Shown piece after piece: positions 25,100-36,069 of a stretch of DNA of 64,000 bases; positions within the stretch are counted from its first letter, which is position 1; each line of letters starts with the position of its first letter. The notes under the pieces are model-generated. The model did no database searches. It was given only the letters and a program-made list of their open reading frames with translations, and had not been told where the DNA came from. The stretch covers positions 1 to 64,000 of the forward strand of contig JAOVFP010000006.1 in assembly GCA_025738555.1 (NCBI GenBank), read 5' to 3'. The stretch is from Cyathus striatus. Lineage: Eukaryota; Basidiomycota; Agaricomycetes; Agaricales; Nidulariaceae. The position numbers were made by a program, and so were the translations under genes.

Positions 25100-28000
25100 T
25101 TGAAACGTTTCTACAGTCAAAGGACATCCTTTCAATGTTCAGCTTCCAATCACACGGTTGGATTCGAGGCAGATGAACTGCACCCTCGGCGCCTAGAGAA
25201 AGTTTCGACTCAACAACAATGGGCAAAACGAGGAGGCTGCATCATCTTCGTGCACTGCGGAAGAAGTAATGGTCCAATCAAGATCCACCTCGAGGATATA
25301 TTGCTTGCTAAATACCAGAGCGGATGCACGACCGCGGAGGAAAGACTTCCCCTCTCGCGTCCTGTCCCCACTGTCATGGCAAACGTTCACCAAAATTTTC
25401 TTCCAGTTCACCCACATAAAACGACTATCGACACCACTGTCCCTGTGCGACAATACTCTCGCAGACACGTCGGAGATGCATTTCGATCACTCAGTCGGTC
25501 GACAGAAGTTCCACGCACACCCGGAGACCCGGCTACTATTGGTGTCTCACTGTTGAGAAACAGCTCAGGTTTAGCAGAGCTTGTGGCATTCTCCACCCCA
25601 GCTGAGATTATCACTGTTTCAGTCGACTCTCCATCGTCCGACCCACTCGATGCTTCTTTTCAGCAGCTCCTAGCAGGACAGGCGACCCTCAATTATCAGG
25701 ATGCCTCGGGAGAGATATTAGAGCACGAAATGATTCTGGTGGGTTTTCACATGCCCCAGATCGCTATTTTGCTGCAGATGGCCCTCGGAGTTCGCGTGCG
25801 AGGCGTTGATCTCGGAGCGTTACACTCCCCATCGACGTTTGCTCCTTGGCTTCCAGGGAAAGTTATATCTGCGAGGGTGTACCAAGCTGTCGATTCATAC
25901 AAAGTAAATGAACTCTGGAGCGGCAACGAACAAGGAACCACGACAGTATGTCTTCGTGCTTGGATATCAGCGAGGTATGATCTGTTAGGCCATAATGAAC
26001 TACATAATACATTTGCTTATTTGGAAGCTCAGGATTGGTGAATCATGTACCGGAGATATTCGTAATGCGAAAAAGATTGACACGAAGTTTCTCAATCTTG
26101 AGGTTAGTCTCTACGCACCTACTACTGTCGTTTTTTTAGTTATAATCTCAATGCTTTTTAGGAGCTTCAGTGTCTCGGTACTCTTTGCATAGAGGCGTAC
26201 TTGCTAGAAATGGCGAAACCACGGGAAACTCCGAACGAGTTCAATAATCTCAAAGTCAACAAGAACGGAAACATGCAGCTCGAAAACTCTCGCTACCGCA
26301 CGCGTGTCCGGCGAAGTGATCAGGTATGATAATTCGTTTATAATCGAAACTTTGCTCATGGATACGGTTTAATTTTTCACTGTAGACGCAAGTTATCGTG
26401 ACAAATGAAGCTGGGAAAGAGTACGTAGGACGTGCATGTCGCGCGAAAGGGAAAACGACTACCATCCGCTCCATGGCCAAGACCTCGTTTGCTGGCACAG
26501 TGAAGTCCGTTCGTGTAGTTGGACGACAAGAGCCCACGAACTCGGAGAAGGCCCAAAGCGAATTATTGCTCCTCCTATTACGAGGTGAAAGGGATCTACG
26601 CACATCGGTCTTCACCAGGAATTTATGGTTTCCAAAGTGGAAAACCATCAAGAAAGACCTTAATGCAGACTGTGGGGACTTTGGAAAGGAGTTGCTATTC
26701 GAAATCCACTTAAATCCATCACAGATGCGGGCCGCTGAGGCGATGGTTTCTGGGACGCCATTGGTGGTTACCCATGGTGCATTCGTTTTATTCGTATAAA
26801 GCTGGCAAGAGATGATGCTAAGAACATATTAGGTCCCCCGGGAACAGGGAAGACTACTACCATTGCTACTGCCGCCAAGGTTTGGGATACTTGTAGTCAA
26901 CCAGCATGGATTGTAGCCCATTCGAACGTCGCCGTGAAAAATATTGCCGAATCGCTCTTTAAGAAAGGAGTTAAGTTCATTCTTTTAGTTTCGAAGGAGT
27001 TTTACGAAGAATGGTAAGAAAATCATTCCTAGACATTCACGTTTCTGATAATTTGCACAGGCATGAACATCTGTACGCTGGTATAGAATCGAATTTGATC
27101 CGTTCCGACGAGCTTCCCAAGGATAAGGTTGGAATGGAGCGCCTCTTCAACGGATCGTCAATTGTACTATCGACGCTTAGTATGTTGTCGAACCCAGCCT
27201 TGGAAATAAATGGGACATTCGACCTGGTTCCAGTCGAGCGCCTTGTAATCGATGAAGCTTCACAAATCCGCGTGTTCGAATACATGGTGCGTCTATCTTG
27301 TCGACTACTTACCCTACAGCGACTGAGCATGAACTGTTTTAAATTAGCACATATTTGTCAAGTTTCAAAAAGATCTTTTGAAAGTATGCTACTTCGGCGA
27401 CCCTAAGCAACGTAAGCATTAAATGCGATAACCTTGTCATCTTTCCCAGCTGTTGATTTATCATCAGTCCCACCATATGGTATTGAGAAGGCGCCGAAGA
27501 TGGAAACGATTTTTGAGCTAAAGCATATTATTAGTCGGGATACATCATTTTTCTTGGACACACAATGTGCGTATTTGGTGCGACATAATCTCGGTGTCAT
27601 ATAGCCAGTGCTAATTACTTTCTAACGTGGCAGATCGAATGCCAACATGCCTTGGAGCATTCATCTCACAAGCGATCTACCAGTCGAAGTTAAAGTCTAA
27701 CCACGAAATCAAAACGTTAGATTGTTTGAAGTTTGTCGATGTTGGAGTTCAACATGGCGAAGAAGCGAAGGATGGATTTAGCTGGAAGGTGAATCGATTC
27801 AGATATTATGTTCTCAATAGCTCGGAGATGAATATTACCTTTCCAGAACCCTGGCGAAGTTCATATAGTCGTGGAGCTAATCAAGACGTATTACCGCCAT
27901 GAAAACTTCTGCGTCCTGTCGCCTTACGATGCACAACGTGCAGCGATCGAAAGGCAGCTGAAGGCAGAAGACTTACCATGGGATAATGTCTACAACGTAG

Positions 28001-28896
28001 ACAGCTTTCAAGGTACTACACAGTTATTATAGCTTGGTAATGTGCTAATAGGGATTTGAAATTACTAAGGAAATGAAGCGGACTACGTAATCGTTTCTGT
28101 CGTTCGCTCAAATCAACCTGGATTTTTGGTATCGAACAACAGAATGAATGTTCTCCTCACACGGTGCCGAAAAGGCTTGATTATTGTCACTAATCGCCAA
28201 TTTTTAAATTATGGCGGGGCGAACACCTTGCTGGGGCGTCTTTCCCGTTACTGGGAAAGTAAGGTTGGCACTTCCGTTTGGTTTACTCGTCTGGAAATTC
28301 TAGACAATACTGCAGCTTTGCCCGGAGTACCTGCTCCCAAAGCATCTCGCGTGAAACCTCTCCAATCCCAAAATGGACACTCAAATTCACAACAGCGTCC
28401 CGCATGGGCACAATGTGCTGTCCACACTGCGTATCCAGTTTATTCCATGCCGTTTAACCATGTACCAAACTATCCCAGCGTGCACTTTGGCTGGTCTAGT
28501 AACCCGAATCACGTACAGGATTTGTCGGCCTCCCGTCGGAGTTATGCTGCAGCCGCGAGTCTTGGCCCCATGTACGAAAAGAACTTCCCTTCCTTATTAC
28601 CGTTGTTGGGCTCCGCGGATCAAAACAATGTTCATAACAGCAAATATTCGATATACAACAAACGAAACAATTACAGCTCTAGGAACCTTGTCCATAGTAC
28701 GTTTGAGCTTGGCGACAAATTCCCGACCGTTAGTGCTCACCTTTTACTATTTTCACCTGCCGCAGATTTCTATAATTATAATCCCCCAATGACGAGGGCA
28801 CCGATTCCCATCACTCCCATACATATGAAACCGAATGGTAATCCGACGACAGGCAAAAGGCGAAAACGCAGAAGTAAGAAGAAGGCTCAAAACTAA
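25100..28896 (+). CDS. UPF1-like superfamily 1 helicase, copy B (11 exons, intact)
   Basis: I placed exons at 25100-25974, 26033-26102, 26162-26323, 26386-26776, 26833-27013, 27061-27286, 27348-27411, 27468-27566, 27634-27788, 27847-28012 and 28070-28896. All junctions are GT-AG with consistent phase, giving 3216 nt, or 1071 residues plus stop. Motifs in order: I Gly-Pro-Pro-Gly-Thr-Gly-Lys-Thr-Thr (spliced at 26776/26833), Ia Ala-His-Ser-Asn-Val-Ala-Val, II Val-Ile-Asp-Glu-Ala-Ser-Gln, III Gly-Asp-Pro-Lys-Gln-Leu-Pro-Pro, IV Gln-Tyr-Arg-Met-Pro, V Asp-Ser-Phe-Gln-Gly-Asn-Glu, VI Arg-Met-Asn-Val-Leu-Leu-Thr-Arg. This is the UPF1/SMUBP2/SEN1-type 5'-3' RNA/DNA helicase core. The roughly 500-residue front is unrecognised. 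The C-terminus is Pro/Asn/Ser-rich and ends in a Lys/Arg tail that could bind nucleic acid or act as a nuclear signal. The exact start is uncertain: similarity to copy A begins just here, and another frame is open upstream to 24985. Confidence 0.85.
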
Positions 28897-29040
28897 AATT
28901 TGTACCTTTCAGGGCCGGAATTAGTGTTGCTTGTGTGGAGAATAAATACCCCACCGTCCGCAAGGCTTTTGCTTTTTTCTTGAATCCTATTTCCCATGTA
29001 AACACAGTGGTTTATCTACATTTTACTCATGCACACAATT
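28897..29040 (+). other. Helicase B 3' flank
   Basis: Nearly the same sequence as 17169-17290 after copy A, ending at the first array unit. It contains 'aataaa' (about 28942), a plausible polyadenylation signal, also present in copy A near 17214. Confidence 0.6.
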
Positions 29041-30030
29041 TTTACGTTAGTATTCTTGCTCTTGGTAGCCTTGTTCTCGGGACTTCGAGTACAGCAAGCA
29101 GTGAGAGCTCTAAGTTCAAGCCTTCTGTTGAAATAGTCCTGGTGCACTATAAATACATACATCGTACCAATTGTACGAGGCGTCCTAGAACAGTGGTTGA
29201 TCTGGGATGTACTCTTGATAATCTAAGGATCTTTTTTGCTCTCGGTGCGCTATGTGTTATCTATTTATGATGCTCTTCTATATGTGCCGGATTTATCTCT
29301 TGCCCTCATTCATATTGGCCTTCTTCTGTCGAGATTTTGCTGAATACTTATGAGGTGTCCTAGAACAGTGGTTTATCTCGAACGCACTCAACCCGTGATT
29401 ATTTTTTGCTTCAGGTACCCTTAATAACGCGTACAATAATTACTGAAAGTTGGTGTTCTTCATCGGTGATCTGTCGACATTGTGGTGATGTGTTGTAAAT
29501 CTACAGTAACGACTCCTCCCACCGCAAGTACGAAAGATCCTAACGCGATGGGTTGACTATTTAGTATGACACACTATCGGTGCTTGCCGGAAATCGAAGT
29601 TTTGCCCTGGTACCCTTATTGACGAGTACAGAAGGCAGTGAGAGCTTTTGCTTATATTATCCTTCCGTTAACGATGTTCTGAATACTTATGAGGTGTCTT
29701 AGAATTGTGATTTATTTAGAACACACTCTTGATCCCACAGTCATAATGATTTTTTTGTTTCCAGTACCCTTATTGATGAGTTCAATAATTGCTTGAAGTT
29801 GTACGTTGTCTTCGTCGGTTGAATTCGTGCCGATGCGCTGTAAACATATAATAAAAATATTATTTTGATCTTACGAGACGTACTAACACAATGGTCTATC
29901 CATGTAGGACGCTCTTCTACACCTAGCTTGAGTTCGGAAGTTTTTACCCCGGTACCCTTGGCATTATGCAATTTAAATATATATACATTATACGAGGCGC
30001 GAAAGTTTTGGTCTTGTGCTGATGAGTTAT
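29040..30030 (+). repeat. Array B, first part (tRNA-like units)
   Basis: The same unit type, order and spacing as 17290-18345 after helicase A, including the diverged first unit and the 'tgccggaaatcgaag' unit. It breaks at 30030 because of the inserted element. Confidence 0.75.
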
Positions 30031-31133
30031 TGTCACGAAAACCTAGTTTGCCACACAATTGATTAAGGTGCTTTGTAAGGCCTTAAGGCACAACTCGCCT
30101 CGCAAGGCATATTGTTGAACACGGATCCTTAAATTGGATTTTAAGGCTTTACAGAGAGCCCTAAAATACCATTTAAATGTTGGATATAATTAGATGGATT
30201 GTAAGGCTCGCTGCGAAGTCTTACAATAAATACATACCATATAATGACTTGTAATTATGTATAATGTTGCCCAATAAATGACGAAATTTTTATTCCTTTC
30301 ATTTCACATATAAAGCATAATGGTTTATAAAGGCCAGCTGCAGGAAACCCTGTTTTAATTCAACATAGATACAGTGTTGTAATGTGTACATGAATATGAC
30401 TAGTAATACTACACTGATTGTAATGTTAGCATATAAGTACATTACATTGAATCACCTACCAAGATGCTTCTTACCTTTTGGCTTCAACTTACTCACAAGT
30501 ACAACTCTAGCCTACTTATTTTGAAGCGACAAGTACAGGTTTTGTCGCTCTTTTATACACTTGTGGCGGTCATCTTAGTCAGCTTGAAGCCGGATCTTGC
30601 AAAGTCTAAGCGTAGTGACTGCAAGCTCTGGTCTAGACAAGATCGTTATCCTGGTTAATCCGGATTCGATCTTTGTCAGTCTATATCCACACTTTCTCCC
30701 CACTGGTCTTTGATCAGTAATACGTACCAGCTAGTGTCACAAACCAGCAAATCATACAGAAAAACTATTTACAATGTTAGTTCATTTATATTGTAGATAT
30801 TGCGATAGATAGGTCAAAGATAGGTAGCTATATTAGTGGCCAACGTAAAACATAGTAAATAAGCTACCCAACTATTGAGCTAATGCTGCAAAGGCTTACA
30901 ATGAATAGACAATATTATCCTAACATCGAAAGCTAGACTTAAGATTATGAAAGTCATAACATCAATTGCAATACACCCTGGTTGTCATAACAGACCTTGT
31001 GCGCTACCCGGATCTTATAATGCTTTGTATGTGTATTGAAAAGTCACCGCTCATGCCTTACAATCATCTTACAATATATTATCGGGTGAATTAAGGCTTA
31101 AGATCTTGCAAGACGATTTCGGTTTTCATGACA
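30031..31133. mobile_element. MITE-like TIR element with empty site in copy A
   Basis: The ends are 'tgtcacgaaaacc' (30031) and the complement-type 'ggttttcatgaca' (to 31133), one mismatch in 13. They are flanked by the trinucleotide 'tat' on both sides (30028-30030 and 31134-31136). The duplicated segment after helicase A carries the uninterrupted sequence 'gagttatggtttt' at about 18340, an empty site that proves insertion after the duplication. Looser inverted similarity extends inward (ttgtaaggc / gccttacaa phrases). No coding capacity was seen, so it must rely on another element's transposase. The 3-bp (or TA) duplication leaves the superfamily open. Confidence 0.8.
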
Positions 31134-33345
31134 TATGGTTTTCTGTTGAAATAGTCGTCATTTACTTATAAATATATAAGGCATCCTAGCGTAGTGGTTT
31201 ATCTAGAATGCACCCTTGCATAGTGACCGAATTGTATTTTGCCCCAGTACCCCTATAAGCGAGTATAATTGCTTCAAGTTGTGATCTTCGTCTATTGACA
31301 TTGTGTTAATGTACTGTAAATATTTTCATCTTACGAAGCGTCCTAGTACAATGGTTTAACTATGTAGGATACACTCTTTGCATATTCACCCGAGTTTGCT
31401 TTTGCCCCGGTACTCTTGTCATCGGCTCTGTGGTACGGCGAGTAGTGAGCACTCTTCTATTGAAATTGGAAATTGTACACATACACTGTATGAGGCGTCC
31501 TAGCATAGTCGTTTGTCTACGATGCACTCTTCGAGCCTCCCCATATCCATATTTTTTTTTTTGCTTCTGGTAACCTTACTGACAAGTACATTAGTTTCTG
31601 AGAGTATTGTCTTCATATGTCGGCATTGTACTATATGTTGTAAATGTACATTACAGTAAAGACTTTGTTTTCATCTTATGAGGTGTCTTAATACAATAGT
31701 TTATCTATGTAGGACAAACTCTTCAAATGTTCTGTAATGTAGTTTTTGCTCGTTATCACGGAGTCTAACAAGTTATGTACTCAAATTGATGTACATGTAC
31801 TACAGAGGGGATTCATTGTATAAGGTCTTAGTCCAGATGCATAATCATTAAGACCAGTGATAGCGCGTACTTGCAAAGATCATATTTTGTTTATACTATC
31901 CTTACTTATTGGTCTTCTTCTGCTGAAGACTTGCTGAATACTTACGAGGTGTCCTAGAACAGTGGTTTATCTATAACACACATGTACCCGCATATCGAAG
32001 TCATAGTTATAACTTCCAGTAACTTTATTGACGAGTACAATAATTGCTGAACACTAGTCAAACGCTAGTGGTTTTCATCTGCCACTAATATTGTGCTGGT
32101 GTGTTGTAAATGTACTGTAGGGACTTGGTAGGGACTTTCCATCTTACGAGCCGTACTAACACAATGGTTTATCTGTGTAGGATATCCTTTGGTGCATTCC
32201 CAGTGACATAGCTTTTGCCCCAGTCCCATTATCTTCGAGTTTAGCAAGCAATGATAGTGAGCACTATATCTTGTATGGTATTCTGTTAAAATTGTCCTCA
32301 CACAGTGCTATAAATATACATACATTATACGAGGTGTCTTAGCATAGTGGTTTGATTATGTACGACACACTCTTTATGGGTAACCTAATCTTGTTTTTTC
32401 CCTGGTACTCTTATCGCTGACTCTTGAGTACAGCAAGTATTGAGCACCGTCTTCTGTTTAAATTGTAGTAGTGCACTCTATATGTGCATACATTATACGA
32501 GGCGTCCTGACGCAATGGACTATCTAGGATGCACTCTTAAGCTCAGAGTCACAACGGTGGCGCTAATTTGTTTTTGCACAAGTAATCTTATCAATGAGTA
32601 GAGAGGATTACAAGTTATAGTCTTATGTTGAAATTATGTGCATGCGCTATATATATATGAGGTGTCCTAGCACAGTGGTTTACCTAGGATGCACTCTTCA
32701 CAACTGAATCCTTCGTTTTTTCTCTGGTACCCAGTAGTACGCGAGTGCTTAGATTAGTTACTGAATTTGATAGTTTCTCGTTGATATTGTGCTAATGTAC
32801 TGTAAAGACTTTTTCATCTTACGAGGTGTTCTAACGCAATGGGTTATCTACGTATGGCACGCTCTTTATATATGGTCGCTGATATATTTTTGTCCAGGTA
32901 ATCTTATTTATGAGGTGAGAGATATATGTTATAGTCTTATCTTGGAGTCATATATATATGAGGTGTCCTAGCAGAGTGGTTTATCTAGGATACACTCTTT
33001 GACCTCAACGTCCTTTTTGCTCTGGTACCTGGTTGTAGGCGAGTACTTGGATAACTTGCTGAATGCTGTAGGCTTCGTCTGTTGATATTGTACTAATACG
33101 TTGTAAATATTTTTATCTTACAAGGTGTCCTAGCATAGTGGTTTTTCTATGTAGGGTACTTTAAGCTTCAGAGACCGCAAAATTATTTTGTCCCAGGACT
33201 TTTATCATCGTCTCGAGCACAGTAGGTACCAGTGAACACTCTTCTATTGAAATTGACCTAGTGCTCTCTATATATACGTGACGTCCTAGCTCAATGGACT
33301 ATCTAGTACGCACTCTCAGACGGGTGGATTGATTTTTGCTTGTGA
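31134..33345 (+). repeat. Array B, second part (tRNA-like units)
   Basis: The continuation of the array matches 18345-19320 of array A as far as about 32010, then extends by about eight more units not present in array A. Block starts are near 31190, 31340, 31495, 31680, 31945, 32148, 32331, 32499, 32659, 32822, 32958, 33121 and 33278. Spacing is mostly 136-203 bp. The late units (32659, 32958) have the clearest CCTAG...CTAGG hairpin with 'tagcacagtgg' or 'tagcagagtgg' between the arms. Confidence 0.8.
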
Positions 33346-33786
33346 TCGCCAAGTCCAACGGTGCCGGCAGTCAAAATAAGTAAGTGGCAGGGCTAAGTAT
33401 ATAGCTTAGGACAGTAACTGTGATCGTAGGGGCCTTCAATCAATCAATTGTGACAGTTACGAGGATAATCAATCCAGTGTTTGGCGGGCAAAACTTACCT
33501 TACCTTATCCGCAGGATAAAATACATAAGATAGACGAGGATGACTAGGGACGTTCGGACGAGTGGCCACAGTGCCCAGTGTTGCATCATTATTAAGCGAG
33601 CAGGACCTCGGACCGAGCTGGTGTAAGATGATAAGTCATGTGATTACAATTATTTGTGTTCGGATTCCCTTCTTTGACCTCGTTAGATTCCTCTCCCCCT
33701 TTGACCTATCCTGTCCTCCTCTCTCTTTCTCCCGATGACTGTTCACTTTGGAAGCATACCTCGGGGCCCTTACACAGATGGTAGCT
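33346..33786. other. Spacer between array B and Kre9-like copy 2, mirrored at 41.6-42.24 kb
   Basis: Phrases such as 'agggctaagtatata' (about 33390) and 'accttatccgcag' (about 33497) recur as complements at about 42170 and 42035, in the same order outward from the gene. This flank is therefore part of the inverted duplication. Confidence 0.65.
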
Positions 33787-35470
33787 ATGCCCCAAGAACC
33801 GAATCGGGTTGATTTTTATCGCCCTCTTGCATTTGGGCCACCACCACCTGACCACCATCAGCAGCAGCGTACGCTCTCCCTTTCCCTTCTCAGCTTGCAA
33901 GCTCGCTCATACCTGGAATAGGACAGGACTCTTCATTAAGCTTGAGCTTGATTCCTCGGACTCTCTCTTCTACACGCTCACTACACTCACCATCGACCTC
34001 GATATCACTCAAAAATCTCATGACGGAACGACAGAACTTAAAAATGCGTCTCAAAAGGATCTGTAGAGCATCATCGGCTGCTTGGTGAGTTTTTCTTCGC
34101 CCCTCTCCTCCCCTCCACCTCCTTCACCGGCACTTGGCGACGTCTTATGGTGTCGAGAGGGAGGGAGGAGGGGGGGATTATTTATGGATTTGAATGTGTT
34201 GCTGATTACCTCCCTTTTGTGCGTGCTTTCTATTCCATGTATTATGTGTGTCCCCATCACGGTGGTTGTCCCTGTCCCCCGTCGTAGTTGTGGTGGTGGT
34301 GCTACTGTGGGTTGGTGTCCCGTTTTGCTCGGCGTGATCTCCGACTCGTCACTCTGCCCCTGCTCCACCTCCACCCCCTACCTCCCTTCCCCCCGCTTAC
34401 CCTCCCCTCCATCCTTCCTCCTATTCTTCCCCCTCTTATACCCACACGCCGACGGACCGGAAAGCCTACTTCAACATCGACATCCCAAACACCCAAACAC
34501 AATGGGTCCACGGCGGCTCAGACTGCCTACTGGACGATATCAACAATTTTGATGTGAAGCTTGCTAGGATGCCGGCGGATGTGTGAGTTGACGCTTGTTG
34601 TGCGGAATGGTATGTTTGTTCTATGGATGCTTTAGTTTTTGGTTTCGGGGGAGAGCAGGGAGGGAGTAGGAGTGAAGGTGGGCGGGGGGTTGTGTTGCGC
34701 TCGGGTACTGGGTTGTGCTAGCTCGTGAAGCCCACTGTGTATGCCCGCCCGCATTCTTCCCTATTTTCATTCGCGGTTTTTGCTTTTCTTTGCTCAAAGC
34801 GCTCTATGCCTTGCGTTTTACTCCCCTACGATTCTCTCGGTTTCTCCACATTTCCTCCGCTGCCTTTCTTTCTTTCGTCTTTTGCTCGCTATGCCTCCCG
34901 TCGGTGGTGGGTGGTGATAGTAGAGGGGTGAGTTGTGCTAGACTGTGCTCTGCCTATCTACCCCTGCATTTGCGGTATCATGCGATCTGCCTTTCTTTCC
35001 TATTTTTTTGGTGCTTGTACCCATGCCACTTATGACTGCCAACTTGCGATTGCCTTCGCGTGGTGTGTGCTCGGTAGAGTGGAGGTGGAGTGAGGCTACG
35101 AATAGTTTGCATTGTGTGTTATGCTGGTTCGCATAGCCCACTACGCCCCCCCCCCCCTATTATTCTTGACACTTGCGCCCTTCCCATCCGTTTACTCTCC
35201 GCCTATCCTATCGTTACTTGGCCCGCTTTCTGCTCTTCTTCCTCTGGGAGTTGGGAATTTTGCATGGTGTGTGCTTACCGATCGGTGGAGGGGGTCGTGC
35301 TGCCTGCTGCCCTACCTCATGTGGTTTCGTGCGATCTCACCCACCATCTGGTGCTTTCTCTCAAAGCGCCCTTACGTCGCCTTTGAACTTTTCTCCCCCT
35401 CTCGTCGCCTGCGAGGTGGAGGGTGGTGAAGGCTAGAGGTTGTGTTATGCTGCTTGTTCGTTCGTTGCGC
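33787..35470 (+). pseudogene. Kre9/Knh1-like GPI-anchored wall protein, copy 2 (broken)
   Basis: The leader and first exon (Met-Arg-Leu-Lys-Arg-Ile-Cys-Arg-Ala from 34044) match the intact inverted copy, but exon 1 ends early at a 'gtgag' after Ala-Ala. The second exon (about 34468-34609) has lost the codons between Gly-Gly-Ser and Gly-Leu-Leu-Asp-Asp and has an in-frame TGA after the Ala-Asp-Val codons near 34582. Downstream (34700-35460) come four or five diverged GC-rich units ('gttgtgctagactgtgctct', 'gcatttgcggtatcatgcga') equivalent to repeats in intron 2 of the intact copy. The third exon is missing, and the sequence passes into a helicase 3'-flank relic at 35515. Confidence 0.75.
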
Positions 35471-35514
35471 TGGGTGGTTTCGTTACACGTTCTGTAATGT
35501 GTAGGAGCCCAGTC

Positions 35515-35640
35515 CACAGGCCTGAGACTAGTATTTCTTGTTAATTGATTAGATACTCCACCATTTGCAATGCTCGTAGTTCTTATGAAGTTTTTTGCTT
35601 CTTTCTTGTATCTTATTTTCCATGTAAAGCTTGAGATTAG
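35515..35640 (+). other. Relic of a third helicase 3' flank
   Basis: The bases from 'ggcctgagactagtatttct' to 'tattttccatgtaaag' align phrase by phrase with 17177-17275 and 28910-29005, the sequence directly after the stop codons of helicases A and B. A spacer of about 20 bases is inserted. No helicase coding sequence precedes it here; it abuts the truncated Kre9-like copy 2. It suggests a third helicase-plus-array unit once lay here and was cut by a rearrangement. Confidence 0.6.
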
Positions 35641-36069
35641 TAATGATTAGTTCTTGAGTTCTGAATTTTTGCACATTGTGTAAGTCTAAGAAGTTTAACC
35701 AACAAAGCAATTAGTACATGCAAGTTGGTTAATTACTCTCCTCTTCTTCATTATCCAATCTTACTCATGGGTAACAGAGGTACATTATTATCCTCAAAGA
35801 CAGTGAAATTACAATTTGGCACCACTTTAATGTTTAACAAAAAGAGGTATACTCATTTCTCACACCATGTCCATAAGGTCGCAAAGACAAGCCTTTAGCC
35901 AGGTGCAGTCCACAGTCCACACATTAGTTTATGTGTGTATTTTCTATTAGTCTACATGACCTCCAAATATGCATTACAAGATATCGTTCTGAGTGATACA
36001 TCATTAAGTTCACAGTTTATAGAAGAAAATGTGTAGTTGCTCAGAGGTCTAGAAGATGGGGAGGGTGTA
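35641..36069. other. No gene recognised; AT-rich flank of array 2
   Basis: AT-rich sequence without long open frames. It leads into the second array; no unit block is recognisable yet. Confidence 0.4.

Noticed and set aside
24726..25226. 166-codon minus-strand frame
   Set aside because: It overlaps the helicase B start region on the other strand and shows no recognisable motif.
34082..34557. Pro/Ser-rich 156-codon frame
   Set aside because: It spans the intron between the first two exons of the broken Kre9-like copy 2; the composition reflects pyrimidine-rich intron sequence.
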